NCBI GenBank assembly: GCA_964613795.1
Contig: CAZTJR010000009.1
Coordinates: 1-64,000, forward strand
Length of the DNA stretch: 64,000 bases
Direction of reading: 5' to 3'
DNA from: Chromatocurvus sp964613795
GTDB taxonomy: Bacteria > Pseudomonadota > Gammaproteobacteria > Pseudomonadales > Halieaceae
Shown: in pieces, positions 34,473-43,515 of the stretch
Numbering within the stretch: position 1 is the stretch's first letter
Layout: every line of letters starts with the position of its first letter
The notes under the pieces: model-generated
What the model was told of the DNA's origin: nothing
Database searches by the model: none
What the model saw: the letters and a program-made list of their open reading frames with translations, nothing else
Made by a program: the position numbers and the translations under genes

Positions 34473-35102
34473 ATGAAATATGCGATTCTAGCGTTTGGCC
34501 TGCTGTGTACCGCACAGGTAGTCACTGCCGCTACGGCTCCCCGCGGCGATGCCGATGCGGGAAAAAGCAAGGCCACGACCTGCGCCGCCTGTCATGCAGA
34601 GGATGGAAACAGCGCGGTCCCGAGTTTTCCCAAGCTTGCGGGTCTGGGTGAAAAGTATCTCTTCCAGCAGCTGCAGTATATCCGCGACGGGGTCCGCCCT
34701 GTGGCACAGATGGCGGGTCAGGTCGACAACATGAGCGATCAGGATCTTGCCGATCTTGCGGCCTACTATGACAGCAAGACACGTTCCGGCAGCACCGCAG
34801 ATCCGGATCTCGTTGAGCTGGGTGAGCAGGTCTACCGTGCAGGCATTCCCGAGCGCAACGTGGCTGCCTGCATTGCCTGTCATTCACCCAACGGCGGCGG
34901 CAACGACCCGGCAGGATTTCCCGCTCTGGGGGGCCAGCATGCGGAATACATCGCCCAGCAGCTGGAGATGTATCGCAAGGGCTACCAGGATCCGGAAGGG
35001 CGCGTAACCGACGGCGACATCAAGATCATGCGCAGCAATGCCTTCGGTCTGAGCGACATGGAAATCGAGGCGGTATCCAGCTACGCTTCCGGACTGCGCT
35101 GA
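34473..35102 (+). CDS. diheme cytochrome c4
   Basis: A 209-residue precursor with a signal peptide (1-20) and two tandem cytochrome c domains, heme sites C37-AA-C40-H41 and C133-IA-C136-H137, each followed by a FPKLAG/FPALGG-type loop. This is the cytochrome c4 layout, a periplasmic, often membrane-associated electron carrier that donates to terminal oxidases. It is probably cotranscribed with the cytochrome c5 gene and ends just before a strong terminator. Confidence 0.95.
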   Translation: MKYAILAFGLLCTAQVVTAATAPRGDADAGKSKATTCAACHAEDGNSAVPSFPKLAGLGEKYLFQQLQYIRDGVRPVAQMAGQVDNMSDQDLADLAAYYDSKTRSGSTADPDLVELGEQVYRAGIPERNVAACIACHSPNGGGNDPAGFPALGGQHAEYIAQQLEMYRKGYQDPEGRVTDGDIKIMRSNAFGLSDMEIEAVSSYASGLR

Positions 35103-35126
35103 CAGCTCAGCGAGTCCCTGTCTGTC

Positions 35127-35153
35127 AAGGTGGCCATTGTGGCCACCTTTTTT
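35127..35153 (+). terminator. intrinsic terminator after cytochrome c4
   Basis: AAGGTGGCCA (35127-35136), loop TTG, TGGCCACCTT (35140-35149), running into six T residues (35148-35153). A perfect 10-bp stem with a U tract, 25 bases past the stop codon. Confidence 0.9.
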
Positions 35154-35265
35154 GTCGCTTCCAGAAGTCGCGGATGTGCATGGCGCGTGACACCGAACTC
35201 GTACCTCGGCATGCTGTCAAAGGGAATCCGATAACAAGCCAACGGCATAATCAGAGAGAGTCACT

Positions 35266-35916
35266 ATGTTCAAGCAATGCATTTCTACCGCGGTCCTGGC
35301 ACTGTCTATCGCTGCCTCTGCACTGGCGCAGGACACCTGGAAAGCCGGTGAAGATTACGATGTTATTTCCCCGGCTATCCGAACGTCCGAGCCCGATAAG
35401 GTCGAGGTGCACGAGTTTTTCTGGTACGGCTGCGGCCACTGCTACAACTTCGAGCCTCTGGTCGTGCAGTGGAAAAAGACACTGCCTGAAGATGTCGTGG
35501 TGAAAGGATCTCCAGCTATATGGAACAAGCCCATGGAGCTGCACGCGCAGGCCTTTTACACAGCAGAAGTGCTCGGCGTGCTTGATAATGTTCATCTGCC
35601 CCTGTTCCAGGCACTGAATGTTGATGGCAAGCGACTTCAATCGGAAAGGGAGATCGGTACCCTGTTTGAGAAACACGGTGTTGACCGTGAAGAATTCTCC
35701 AAGGCGTTTAACTCATTCGGGGTTGGCAGTATGACGCGTCAGGCCAATGCGCGCGCACGGGCGGCGAAGATTACCGGCACACCTGAGATGATGGTTAATG
35801 GCAAATACCGTATTACGACCCGAAAAGCGGGCAGTCAGGCAAATATGCTTAAAATTGCCGATTATCTCATAGAGAAAGAACGCGCCGCTCTCACTGCCAG
35901 CAGCGCTGGTTCCTGA
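35266..35916 (+). CDS. dsbA: thiol:disulfide interchange protein DsbA
   Basis: Periplasmic disulfide-introducing oxidase, 216 residues. Signal peptide (1-21, ALAQD), thioredoxin fold with an inserted helical domain, active site C56-GH-C59 in FFWYGCGHCYNF, and the cis-proline loop GTPEMMVNGKYRI. It follows the cytochrome genes after a terminator, so it should have its own promoter within the 163-base gap, where I see no clear consensus. The same neighbours (polA-engB-cytochromes-dsbA) occur in pseudomonads. Confidence 0.96.
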   Translation: MFKQCISTAVLALSIAASALAQDTWKAGEDYDVISPAIRTSEPDKVEVHEFFWYGCGHCYNFEPLVVQWKKTLPEDVVVKGSPAIWNKPMELHAQAFYTAEVLGVLDNVHLPLFQALNVDGKRLQSEREIGTLFEKHGVDREEFSKAFNSFGVGSMTRQANARARAAKITGTPEMMVNGKYRITTRKAGSQANMLKIADYLIEKERAALTASSAGS

Positions 35917-35937
35917 CCTGTAGTCTGGTCCCTTTTG

Positions 35938-35970
35938 ATTACCCGGACGCAGTCGCGCCGTCCGGGTAAT
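35938..35970. terminator. perfect hairpin between convergent dsbA and flavin reductase genes
   Basis: ATTACCCGGACG (35938-35949) and CGTCCGGGTAAT (35959-35970) form a 12-bp perfect stem with a 9-base loop, placed between two convergent genes. Neither side has a clear T run, so it may act as a weak bidirectional terminator or an mRNA 3'-end protector. Confidence 0.5.
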
Positions 35971-35979
35971 GCTCTCCCC

Positions 35980-36597
35980 TTACATACCGTTACTGTAAGT
36001 TTCCAGCGATACCTTTCCGCTGGCTCTGATCTGTTGAAATGCGCTGGCGTATTCACCGAGCATATCAAGGCAGTAGGTCAGTCGACCCGACAGATAGCCG
36101 TGTGCCTCGGTATCGTTTTCGGCATCGTCATCGTTGAACACCTTTGTCACGTTCCTGACAATCAAATGCTCTGGCAGATAGCAAAGCCGGCTGTTCTTGT
36201 AGCTGCTCATGCGAAGTTCAGCGACGGGGTAGGCGCCATTGTCACTGGCCGATACCGAAACGATCAGCGCGGGTTTGTGTGCCAGTTCTCCTCCTGCGGC
36301 CCATAGCAGGAAAAAGTTTTTCAGGCCTGAGGGCACCATGCCGTGCCATTCCGGGGTGACAACAACAAAGGCATCACAGGAACTGACCTGCTCTCGAAGA
36401 TCAGGTAGATGCTCCTGCCATGCGCCGCCGCCAGACCAGACGCTTTCATCCCAGAACGGCAGCGGGTTGTCTGCCAGCGTCAGTAGCCAGCGGCTGTCAC
36501 ACCAGGCGCCTTCCTCAAGTCGGCTGTCGATGTAGCGTGCCACCTTTTCGCTCTGTGACTGCGGGCGGTGGCTGCCGCTGATAATTCCTGTCTTCAT
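35980..36597 (-). CDS. NADPH-dependent FMN reductase family flavoprotein
   Basis: A 205-residue flavodoxin-fold protein of the NADPH-dependent FMN reductase family (SsuE/chromate/azo-reductase-like). Start ISGSHRPQSQSEKVARYI forms the phosphate-binding loop; VVTPEWHGMVPSGLKNFFLLW is the second flavin-binding signature. The physiological electron acceptor is unknown. It lies just downstream of the Bcr/CflA transporter gene on the same strand (30-base gap), so the two may be cotranscribed. Confidence 0.87.
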   Translation of the reverse strand: MKTGIISGSHRPQSQSEKVARYIDSRLEEGAWCDSRWLLTLADNPLPFWDESVWSGGGAWQEHLPDLREQVSSCDAFVVVTPEWHGMVPSGLKNFFLLWAAGGELAHKPALIVSVSASDNGAYPVAELRMSSYKNSRLCYLPEHLIVRNVTKVFNDDDAENDTEAHGYLSGRLTYCLDMLGEYASAFQQIRASGKVSLETYSNGM

Positions 36598-36627
36598 GCT
36601 GAGATCTCCTTGTGCATTGTCAGTGTG

Positions 36628-37848
36628 TTACGTGTCATGCAGCACAGTGGGGTCTGATTGACGCTGTCTCACCAGCACCCATCCGGCCACAGCCGCGGCG
36701 CCTGCCGTGATTGCCAGCATGCTCACCATAAGCGGCTCGGGCGAGTCAGCCAGTAAATGCCCCACCCCTCCGGTGATGAGCGCTGACAGGCTCATCTGGA
36801 TGAAGCCAAGCAGCGACGATGCCGTGCCTGCGAGTGTCGGGAAGGGTTTTAGCGCAATTGCCATGGCATGTGGCATCACCAGCCCCAGGGCCAGCGCGAA
36901 GAAGGTCATTGGCAGCACCAGCGCGAAGACGCTCGACGGTTGCCACTGATGCGCGCCAAGCATGACCAGTGTGCTGGTCAGTGCGACTGCGGTGCCGAGA
37001 AACATGACTTGCTCGGAGGTCAGGCGATTCGCGAGGTTGGCGCTCAAGGCACTGCCCGCCATGTAGCCCGCCACTGACGTGAGGAAAATCAGGCCGAAGT
37101 ACGCCGTGGGGACGCCGAGCATGGTGATGAAGACGAATCCCGAGGAAGCCAGGTAGACCATCAGCCCGGCATACATGAGTGCGCCTGCCGTGCAGACCGC
37201 GAGAAATGACGGATGCCGTAGCAGTGTCAGGTAGTTCGTGGCGATATGCCGCGGTCGCAGGCTCTGGCGTAGCGGCAGCGTCTCCGGGAGAAAGCGCCAG
37301 GTCAGTATGCCGATGGCGGCGCCGTAGACGGCCAGAAAAATGAAAATGCTGGGCCAGGGAACGTAGCGCAGCATGATGCCACCGAGTCCCGGTGCAACCG
37401 CGGGGGCCAGCGCCATGAACATGGCGATCAGCGACAGCGCACGTGCCGCGCGGGTTGGTCCGAAGACGTCGCGGGTTATCGTGCGCGCAAGCGTAGGCCC
37501 TACGCAGGCACCTATGCCCTGTACGAAACGGAACGTGCTGAGCTGCGACACCTCGGTCGAGAGTGCGCAGCCGATGGATGCGAGAATAAACAACAGGGTT
37601 CCCGCGAGAAGCACCGGACGTCGCCCGAAACGGTCTGCCAGCGGCCCGCAGGCAAGGTGAAACAGGGCGAATCCCCAGAGATAGGCGCTGACGGTCAGGT
37701 GCATGCTGGCGATATCGGTGGCAAAGGCACGCTGCATCGACGGCATGGCGGGCAGGTACATGTCGATACTCAGCGGCCCGAGGGCAACCAGAGCGGCGAG
37801 AAACACCAGCATTCTGGTGGAATCGTTGGGATATGGCGAGGCGGACAT
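36628..37848 (-). CDS. Bcr/CflA family multidrug efflux MFS transporter
   Basis: A 406-residue, 12-helix major facilitator protein. N-terminal SIDMYLPAMPSMQRAF and the helix 4-5 motif FVQGIGACVGPTLARTI are typical of the Bcr/CflA drug-proton antiporters (DHA1 family). The loop 2-3 motif GPLADRFGRRPVLL and LAGTASSLLGFIQM near the end also fit. The ATG at 37848 begins the normal N-terminus; the open frame continuing to 38106 is antisense to the carboxylesterase gene and discarded. The start lies 95 bases from the divergent carboxylesterase gene. Confidence 0.93.
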   Translation of the reverse strand: MSASPYPNDSTRMLVFLAALVALGPLSIDMYLPAMPSMQRAFATDIASMHLTVSAYLWGFALFHLACGPLADRFGRRPVLLAGTLLFILASIGCALSTEVSQLSTFRFVQGIGACVGPTLARTITRDVFGPTRAARALSLIAMFMALAPAVAPGLGGIMLRYVPWPSIFIFLAVYGAAIGILTWRFLPETLPLRQSLRPRHIATNYLTLLRHPSFLAVCTAGALMYAGLMVYLASSGFVFITMLGVPTAYFGLIFLTSVAGYMAGSALSANLANRLTSEQVMFLGTAVALTSTLVMLGAHQWQPSSVFALVLPMTFFALALGLVMPHAMAIALKPFPTLAGTASSLLGFIQMSLSALITGGVGHLLADSPEPLMVSMLAITAGAAAVAGWVLVRQRQSDPTVLHDT

Positions 37849-37942
37849 GGCGGCGTCATGGTACACCACTGTTGGTGCCAGCGTGTGTTTCCCGCGAGCC
37901 TTGCGTAAAGTGACCGCATCTTTTTTCAGAGGAGTAGCCCGC

Positions 37943-39790
37943 ATGGCGCGATGGTTGTTGATTCTCGGATGCCTGCTCGTCGTTTCCGGAATCGCGCTGC
38001 AGTGGATCGGTGACGAGGCGCTGGAGGCCCCGCCTGCGCTGGAACCCGTCACCTCGACGGTCCGCATCACCACGGCCGGTCCCGTGGTGGGCGGTGTGGC
38101 AGTCAATGGCGCCTACGTCTGGCTGGGCATACCTTATGCTGCCGCGCCCGTCGGCGAGCGTCGCTGGCGCGCGCCCCACCTCCCGGCGCCGTGGTCCGAG
38201 CCCCGGGTCTCGGTCACGCACGGCGACGTATGCCCGCAGTTACCCAGTCTGTTGTCAGGTATGAACGCAGGCGGCCGTGCCAGTATCGGCAACGAGGATT
38301 GCCTGACGCTGGATGTCTATGCGCCGCCACGTCCGCTCGACGAACCGCTGCTTCCGGTCATGTTCTGGATTCACGGTGGCGGCAACAGCATCGGCAGCGG
38401 CAGCAGCTACGACGCCTCCCGCCTGGCGCTGGAGCAGAACGTGGTTGTCGTCAGCATCAACTACCGGCTGGGCTTTCTCGGATGGCTGGGGCATGAAGCA
38501 CTGCGCGCTGGTGCGGAAAACCCGGCCGAGGCATCCGGCAACTTTGCGCTGCTCGACATGATACGCGCCCTGCACTGGACGCAGAACAATATCGCCAGCT
38601 TTGCCGGCGATCCAGACCGCGTCACCCTGTTCGGTGAGTCAGCGGGTGGACGCAACGTCATGGGCCTGCTGGCTTCCCCGCCAGCCGGTGGGCTGTTCCA
38701 CCGCGCCATCGTCCAGAGCGGATCGATGGCCACCTTTACCGGGGCTCGGGCGGAGCACTATCGGGATGCACCCGAACCCGGCGCGGCATTCAGTTCAGCG
38801 GAATTACTGCTCGACTGGCTGCAGGCGGAGGGTCGCGCGCCGGATCGTGATGCCGCACGCCGCCTGGTCGACAACCTGTCGAGCGATGCGCTGGCTACTT
38901 TCATGCGCGCTTTGCCAGTAGAAACTATTCTTGCGCCGGCCGCAGGGGCCGGCGGCATGTACCGCGCGCCACAGCTACTGCGCGACGGACACGTGCTGCC
39001 GCACCGGCCATTGCTGGATCAGCTGGCGCGGGAAGACGGCTGGAACCGCGTTCCGCTGCTGCTGGGCAGTAACCGTGACGAGATGAAGCTGTTTCTTGCC
39101 CTCAACCCCGATAACGTCAAGCGCTGGTTCGGTGTTCTACCGCGTGTCCGGGATCCCCGGCGCTATGAACTGCTGGCGCGCTATCACAGTGACCGCTGGA
39201 AGGCGTTTGCTGTCGATGAGGTGGCCGCCAGCGTGCAGGCGGCGCCGGATGCGCCGCCGGTATACCTGTACCGCTTCGACTGGGATGACAGTCGGGATGA
39301 CCTGTGGGTAGATCTGCCGATGCTGCTGGGCGCCGCCCATGGGCTCGAACTCGACTTCCTGTTTCGCCCGGTATTCAGCAGACTCCTGCCGGGGCTTGAG
39401 ACCGATGGCAACGCCGCTGGGCGCGAGGCGCTGGGCAAGGCCATGCGCAGCTACTGGGGCGCCTTTGCCCATGCCGGTGATCCCGGGCGTGGCAATGCCG
39501 GACGTTATCCCCTATGGCCCGCTCACAGCGCAGAGGCGCCAGCGCTGATGCTGCTGGACAGCCCGGATGACGGCGGTGTCGGTATTGCCCAGCAAACCCT
39601 ATCGGCAGAGAGTATCCGACGGCGACTGACCGCTGACCCGGCGCTGGAGCCGGGTCGCTTTCGCTGTGCGCTCTACGTGGATCTGTTCCTCGACAATAGC
39701 GGCAACGCCGACTTTTTCTCGCGGCGCGACTACCGTGACCTGGGTTGCGAGGGCTTCCTGCCCTGGGCCCTGCTCGGGGGCAGCATCTGA
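37943..39790 (+). CDS. type B carboxylesterase
   Basis: A 615-residue alpha/beta hydrolase of the carboxylesterase type B/PnbA family with an N-terminal membrane anchor or signal peptide (about 4-24). Catalytic machinery: FWIHGGGNSIGSG oxyanion region, nucleophile serine in FGESAGGRNVMG, acidic residue in LLGSNRDEMKLF, and histidine in AFAHAGDPG. The ATG at 37943 has AGAGGAG upstream. Predicted to face the periplasm and hydrolyse carboxyl esters; the substrate is unknown. The larger frame beginning at 37703 overlaps the divergent transporter and is rejected. Confidence 0.92.
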   Translation: MARWLLILGCLLVVSGIALQWIGDEALEAPPALEPVTSTVRITTAGPVVGGVAVNGAYVWLGIPYAAAPVGERRWRAPHLPAPWSEPRVSVTHGDVCPQLPSLLSGMNAGGRASIGNEDCLTLDVYAPPRPLDEPLLPVMFWIHGGGNSIGSGSSYDASRLALEQNVVVVSINYRLGFLGWLGHEALRAGAENPAEASGNFALLDMIRALHWTQNNIASFAGDPDRVTLFGESAGGRNVMGLLASPPAGGLFHRAIVQSGSMATFTGARAEHYRDAPEPGAAFSSAELLLDWLQAEGRAPDRDAARRLVDNLSSDALATFMRALPVETILAPAAGAGGMYRAPQLLRDGHVLPHRPLLDQLAREDGWNRVPLLLGSNRDEMKLFLALNPDNVKRWFGVLPRVRDPRRYELLARYHSDRWKAFAVDEVAASVQAAPDAPPVYLYRFDWDDSRDDLWVDLPMLLGAAHGLELDFLFRPVFSRLLPGLETDGNAAGREALGKAMRSYWGAFAHAGDPGRGNAGRYPLWPAHSAEAPALMLLDSPDDGGVGIAQQTLSAESIRRRLTADPALEPGRFRCALYVDLFLDNSGNADFFSRRDYRDLGCEGFLPWALLGGSI

Positions 39791-39817
39791 TCGGCTTCGC
39801 AGCCTGTCATGAGGGCC

Positions 39818-40300
39818 TCAGCTCTCGGTCAGATGGGACAGCGGCAGGTCGGTGCGCTGGATGACCCGCCGCAGCTCAAAGCTGGAGTGCACCCCGGTGA
39901 CCCCGGGAATACGGGTCAGTCTGCCGAGCAGAAAGCGCTCGTAATGCTGCATGTCCACCAGCACGGCCTTGAGCAGGTAATCTGCCGACTGACCGGTGAC
40001 CACCGAGCATTCGATCACCTCCGGGTAGCTGGCGATCTCCTCCTCAAAGGCGGCGAAGCGGTCCGGTGTGTGACGGTCCATGCTGATACCGATATAGGCG
40101 GTCAGCTTCAGCCCCAGTGCCTCCTGGTCCAGCAGCGCGACGTGGTCGCGAATGATGCCGCTTTCCTCCAGCCGTTTCAGACGGCGTGCGCAGGGCGTGG
40201 GTGACAGGCCCACGGCATCGGCGAGATCCAGATTACTGATGCGCCCATTGCGCTGCAGCGCCTGCAGTATTCGACGATCGATGCGATCCAGTTTCGGCAT
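39818..40300 (-). CDS. Lrp/AsnC family transcriptional regulator
   Basis: A 160-residue regulator: N-terminal AsnC-type winged helix (LDRIDRRILQALQRNGRISNLDLADAVGLS, about 4-63) and a C-terminal RAM ligand-binding domain (about 70-150). Such proteins sense amino acids, often leucine. It is divergent from leuA across a 195-base, partly A/T-rich gap, which suggests it controls leuA, itself, or both. That link is inference from position. Confidence 0.93.
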   Translation of the reverse strand: MPKLDRIDRRILQALQRNGRISNLDLADAVGLSPTPCARRLKRLEESGIIRDHVALLDQEALGLKLTAYIGISMDRHTPDRFAAFEEEIASYPEVIECSVVTGQSADYLLKAVLVDMQHYERFLLGRLTRIPGVTGVHSSFELRRVIQRTDLPLSHLTES

Positions 40301-40454
40301 GCCCGGTGTCCAGTGATTTAAGCGTTCTCGGATAGAAAGGATTTTTGTCTTATCGTGAAGATAACAACCACAAAATTACAGTATTTTATTTAAAAACTCT
40401 AATTAACCACCGAATAAGGGGTGACTTTGCAGTCTTTAACCAGGGCTGGCGCGT

Positions 40455-40460
40455 TATACT
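40455..40460 (+). promoter_or_regulatory. leuA -10 element in an A/T-rich divergent region
   Basis: TATACT lies 36 bases upstream of the leuA ATG; the best -35 at 17 bases (GTCTTT) is poor, as expected for an activator-dependent promoter. Upstream, 40337-40412 is much more A/T-rich than the rest of the window (AAAATTACAGTATTTTATTT-like), a feature common in Lrp-bound regions. No clear operator repeat can be defined by eye. Confidence 0.4.
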
Positions 40461-40495
40461 GGTAGCCTGGTGATTGGCACAGGCAGGAAGTCGAC

Positions 40496-42169
40496 ATGGG
40501 CAACTTTGATCATCGCAGATATGCGGCGTTCCCGACCCTCAGCCTTCCGGACCGGCAGTGGCCGGATCGTCGCCTGCAACATGCGCCACGCTGGTGCAGC
40601 GTCGACCTTCGCGATGGCAACCAGGCGCTGATCGAGCCCATGACCGCGCAGCAGAAGTCCCTGCTGTGGGATCAGCTGGTGAAGATCGGTTTCCGGGAGA
40701 TCGAGGTCGGCTTCCCTTCTGCCTCAAGCCACGACTACAATTTTGTGCGCGATCTGATCGAGAATGATCGTATCCCCGAGGATGTCACCATTCAGGTACT
40801 TACACCGGCCCGGGAAGACCTGATCGAGAAGACCTTTGCCGCGCTTGAAGGCGTTCATCGCGCTATCGTGCATGTCTACAACTCCACGTCGACGGTGCAG
40901 CGCGAACGGGTGTTCGCCATGGAGCGCGGCGGTATCGTCGACATCGCCCGCGGCGGTGCCCGGCTGGTGCGCGACTGTGCCGCACGCTACCCGGATACCG
41001 AGTGGCTGTTCGAATATTCCCCGGAGAGCTTTACCGGCACCGAGCTCGATTTTGCCGTGGAGGTTTGCGATGCGGTGATGGACATCTGGGAACCGACGCC
41101 TGAGAGACCAGCCATCGTCAATCTCCCGGCGACGGTCGAGATGAGCACGCCCAACGTCTACGCCGATCAGATCGAGTGGTTCTGCCGCCATGTACGCCGT
41201 CGCGAGGGCCTCATTGTATCGCTGCATACGCACAACGACCGCGGCTGTGCGGTGGCCGCCGCGGAGCTCGGCATGCTCGCCGGCGCCGATCGGGTGGAGG
41301 GCACCCTGATGGGCAACGGGGAGCGCACCGGCAATATGGATATCGTGACCATGGCCATGAATCTGTACAGTCAGGGCATTGACCCCGAGCTGCAGCTGGG
41401 CCACATGGACGAGATCATCCAGACAGTGCGCGACTGTACCCGGCTGCCGGTGCACCCGCGCCATCCCTATGCCGGCGAGCTGGTGTTCACGGCGTTCTCT
41501 GGCAGTCACCAGGACGCGATCAAGAAGTGCCTGGCACGGCGCGACGATGCCGAGCCCTGGCAGGTGGCCTATCTGCCTATCGACCCTGCGGACATCGGCC
41601 GTTCGTATCAGGAAGTGATCCGTATCAACAGTCAGTCCGGCAAGGGTGGCATCGCTTACGTACTGCAGCGTGACCATGGCTACCACCTGCCACGCTGGCT
41701 GCAGATCGATTTCAGCACCGCGGTGCAGGCCCACGCCGAGGCCGGCGAGGGCGAAGTCGACTCGGAGGCCATACTCGCCCTGTTTCGCGATACCTACCTG
41801 AATGTGTCTGAAGGCTGGGCGCTGGGGGACTACCAGATCAGCCGCGCTGACGCCGTCGACCAGCTGCAGGTGATTCTTGCCCGTGGCGGCCAGCGTCATT
41901 CCCTCACCGGGAGCGGCAACGGCGTGGTCGCCGCGTTTGTGGATGCGATGCAGCGCTTTACCGGCAGGCAGCTGGTGCTTGTGGAATACAGCGAGCACGC
42001 ACTGAGTCAGAGTGCCGACGCCGAAGCGGTCTGCTACATACAGCTCAATATTGATGGCGCGCGCTACTGTGGTGCCGGCGTCAGTCACGATATAGTACAG
42101 GCATCGTTGAACGGCATTCTCTGCGCCATCAATCGCGCGGTCGGTCGGGACGCTATCGCGGCGGCCTGA
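40496..42169 (+). CDS. leuA: 2-isopropylmalate synthase
   Basis: First committed enzyme of leucine synthesis, condensing 2-ketoisovalerate and acetyl-CoA. 557 residues, the longer LeuA form seen in pseudomonads and actinobacteria. The TIM barrel carries VDLRDGNQALIEPM (metal and substrate site) and SLHTHNDRGCAVAAAELG (metal histidines), followed by GNGERTGNMDIV. The C-terminal LeuA-dimer regulatory domain (about 430-550) suggests leucine feedback. It is divergent from the Lrp-type gene and has GGAAG as ribosome site. Confidence 0.97.
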   Translation: MGNFDHRRYAAFPTLSLPDRQWPDRRLQHAPRWCSVDLRDGNQALIEPMTAQQKSLLWDQLVKIGFREIEVGFPSASSHDYNFVRDLIENDRIPEDVTIQVLTPAREDLIEKTFAALEGVHRAIVHVYNSTSTVQRERVFAMERGGIVDIARGGARLVRDCAARYPDTEWLFEYSPESFTGTELDFAVEVCDAVMDIWEPTPERPAIVNLPATVEMSTPNVYADQIEWFCRHVRRREGLIVSLHTHNDRGCAVAAAELGMLAGADRVEGTLMGNGERTGNMDIVTMAMNLYSQGIDPELQLGHMDEIIQTVRDCTRLPVHPRHPYAGELVFTAFSGSHQDAIKKCLARRDDAEPWQVAYLPIDPADIGRSYQEVIRINSQSGKGGIAYVLQRDHGYHLPRWLQIDFSTAVQAHAEAGEGEVDSEAILALFRDTYLNVSEGWALGDYQISRADAVDQLQVILARGGQRHSLTGSGNGVVAAFVDAMQRFTGRQLVLVEYSEHALSQSADAEAVCYIQLNIDGARYCGAGVSHDIVQASLNGILCAINRAVGRDAIAAA

Positions 42170-42220
42170 GGCTACCGCCGGAGCGAGGCAGGCCGTTGTC
42201 AGAAAATCGGAGCCTGAACC

Positions 42221-42661
42221 ATGCAAAGCGGTATTTTTCATCTTGCCCTGCCGGTGGACGATCTCGACGCCGCAGCCATTTTCTACGGCGACGTGCTCGG
42301 CTGTCGGCGCGGTCGTTCGTCTTCGCACTGGATAGACTACGATTTCGGCAGTCACCAGCTGGTGGTACACAAGGTAGAGAAGGGCGACATGCCCGTGGTC
42401 GCGACCAACCCGGTGGACGATGAGCAGGTACCCGCGTCGCACTTCGGCCTGGTGCTGCCCTGGGATGACTTCGACGCGCTGCTGTCGCGCCTGCAGTCCA
42501 ACCGCATCGATTACGCTATAGACCCGCACACGCGCTTTGCCGGCCGTCGTGGCGAGCAACGCACGTGCTTTGTTCGCGACCCGGCGGGCAATTACCTCGA
42601 ATTCAAGTGTTTCCGTCATCCGGAGATGCTGTTCGCCACCGACGGGCTGGATTACCCCTGA
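42221..42661 (+). CDS. VOC (glyoxalase/dioxygenase fold) family protein
   Basis: A 146-residue vicinal-oxygen-chelate protein: first beta-alpha-beta unit IFHLALPVDDLDAAAIFYGDVLGC with a candidate metal histidine, second unit SHFGLVLPWDDFDALL, and FVRDPAGNYLEFKCF with the usual glutamate ligand. Substrate and reaction are not predictable; glyoxalase, dioxygenase or resistance proteins share the fold. It lies 51 bases downstream of leuA and nearly touches the lipoprotein gene that follows. Confidence 0.85.
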   Translation: MQSGIFHLALPVDDLDAAAIFYGDVLGCRRGRSSSHWIDYDFGSHQLVVHKVEKGDMPVVATNPVDDEQVPASHFGLVLPWDDFDALLSRLQSNRIDYAIDPHTRFAGRRGEQRTCFVRDPAGNYLEFKCFRHPEMLFATDGLDYP

Positions 42662-42678
42662 CGTCCGCCTCCCGGTTG

Positions 42679-43515
42679 GTGCGCCCATGCCGCGCGGTCA
42701 CTGCCTGTCTGCTGCTGGCGCTGGTCGCCGCCTGCAGCAGCACGCAGTTCTTTTATAATCGACTGGATTTCCTTATTCCGTGGTACCTGTCGGGCTACGT
42801 GGACTTAGAACGCGAGCAGCGCCAGCTTCTCCAGGACCAGGTGGATGCCTTTCTCGGCTGGCACCGGCGCTCGGAGCTATCGCGCTATGCCTCGTTGCTG
42901 GCGCGCGCCGAGGTCGCGCTCGACAGTCGGGTGACGCCGGCGACCGTAGAGGGCCTGGCGCTGTCGGCAGAAAAGGAGTGGCTGCGCCTGCGCGACCGCG
43001 CGCTGGATGAGCTGATGGTTGTGGGTGAGGCGCTGGATGACGCACAGATAGCGACTTTCGTCGGCAACCTGCGCGAGCGCCAGCGCGAGTATGAAGAAAA
43101 ATATCTCGATCGCGACGAGGACGACTACCGGGAAGAGGCCTGTGACAGCCTCACCGATAACCTGGAAGATTACCTGGGCCGCCTTGGTCGAGGCAGGCAG
43201 CGTAAGATCTGCGCCACGCTTAAAGACCTGCGTCGCGCGGACGTCGCCTGGCTCTCGGAACGCCAGCGCTGGATTGACTGGCTGCAGGAGGTGCTGAAGC
43301 GCCGCCCGGGCTGGCAGTCTGAGCTTCGCCAGCGCGTCACTGACTGGGAAGGCAGCGTGTCCCCGGATTACCTCAGCATCTACGCGCACAACGCGTCGCT
43401 GATCTACCGCGCGGTGGCCGCGGCAGTGGAAGCGCGAAGCGAGCGACAGGACCGGTATCTGAGACGCAAGCTGTCGGGCCTGCGCGAGGATTTCACGCAG
43501 CTGTCAGCGCCCTGA
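42679..43515 (+). CDS. DUF6279-type lipoprotein
   Basis: About 278 residues with a lipoprotein signal peptide: basic start, hydrophobic ACLLLALVAAC and a lipobox cysteine followed by SSTQFFYNRLDFLI. The mature part is mostly charged helix (for example REQRQLLQDQVDAFLGWHRRSE), as in the DUF6279 lipoproteins; function unknown. There is no ATG in a sensible place. GTG at 42679 or TTG at 42676 gives a proper signal peptide, whereas the longer frame from 42565 runs inside the VOC gene. It is convergent with argA, overlapping it by 12 bases. Confidence 0.8.
   Translation: MRPCRAVTACLLLALVAACSSTQFFYNRLDFLIPWYLSGYVDLEREQRQLLQDQVDAFLGWHRRSELSRYASLLARAEVALDSRVTPATVEGLALSAEKEWLRLRDRALDELMVVGEALDDAQIATFVGNLRERQREYEEKYLDRDEDDYREEACDSLTDNLEDYLGRLGRGRQRKICATLKDLRRADVAWLSERQRWIDWLQEVLKRRPGWQSELRQRVTDWEGSVSPDYLSIYAHNASLIYRAVAAAVEARSERQDRYLRRKLSGLREDFTQLSAP

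Noticed and set aside
37703..37942. N-terminal extension of the carboxylesterase frame
   Set aside because: It overlaps the divergent transporter gene, and the ATG at 37943 has a strong ribosome site and begins a membrane-anchor sequence.
40724..42688. 654-codon open frame on the minus strand opposite leuA and the VOC gene
   Set aside because: It is antisense to a clearly real leuA, spans two genes, has no ribosome site or recognisable domain, and arises from high third-position GC.
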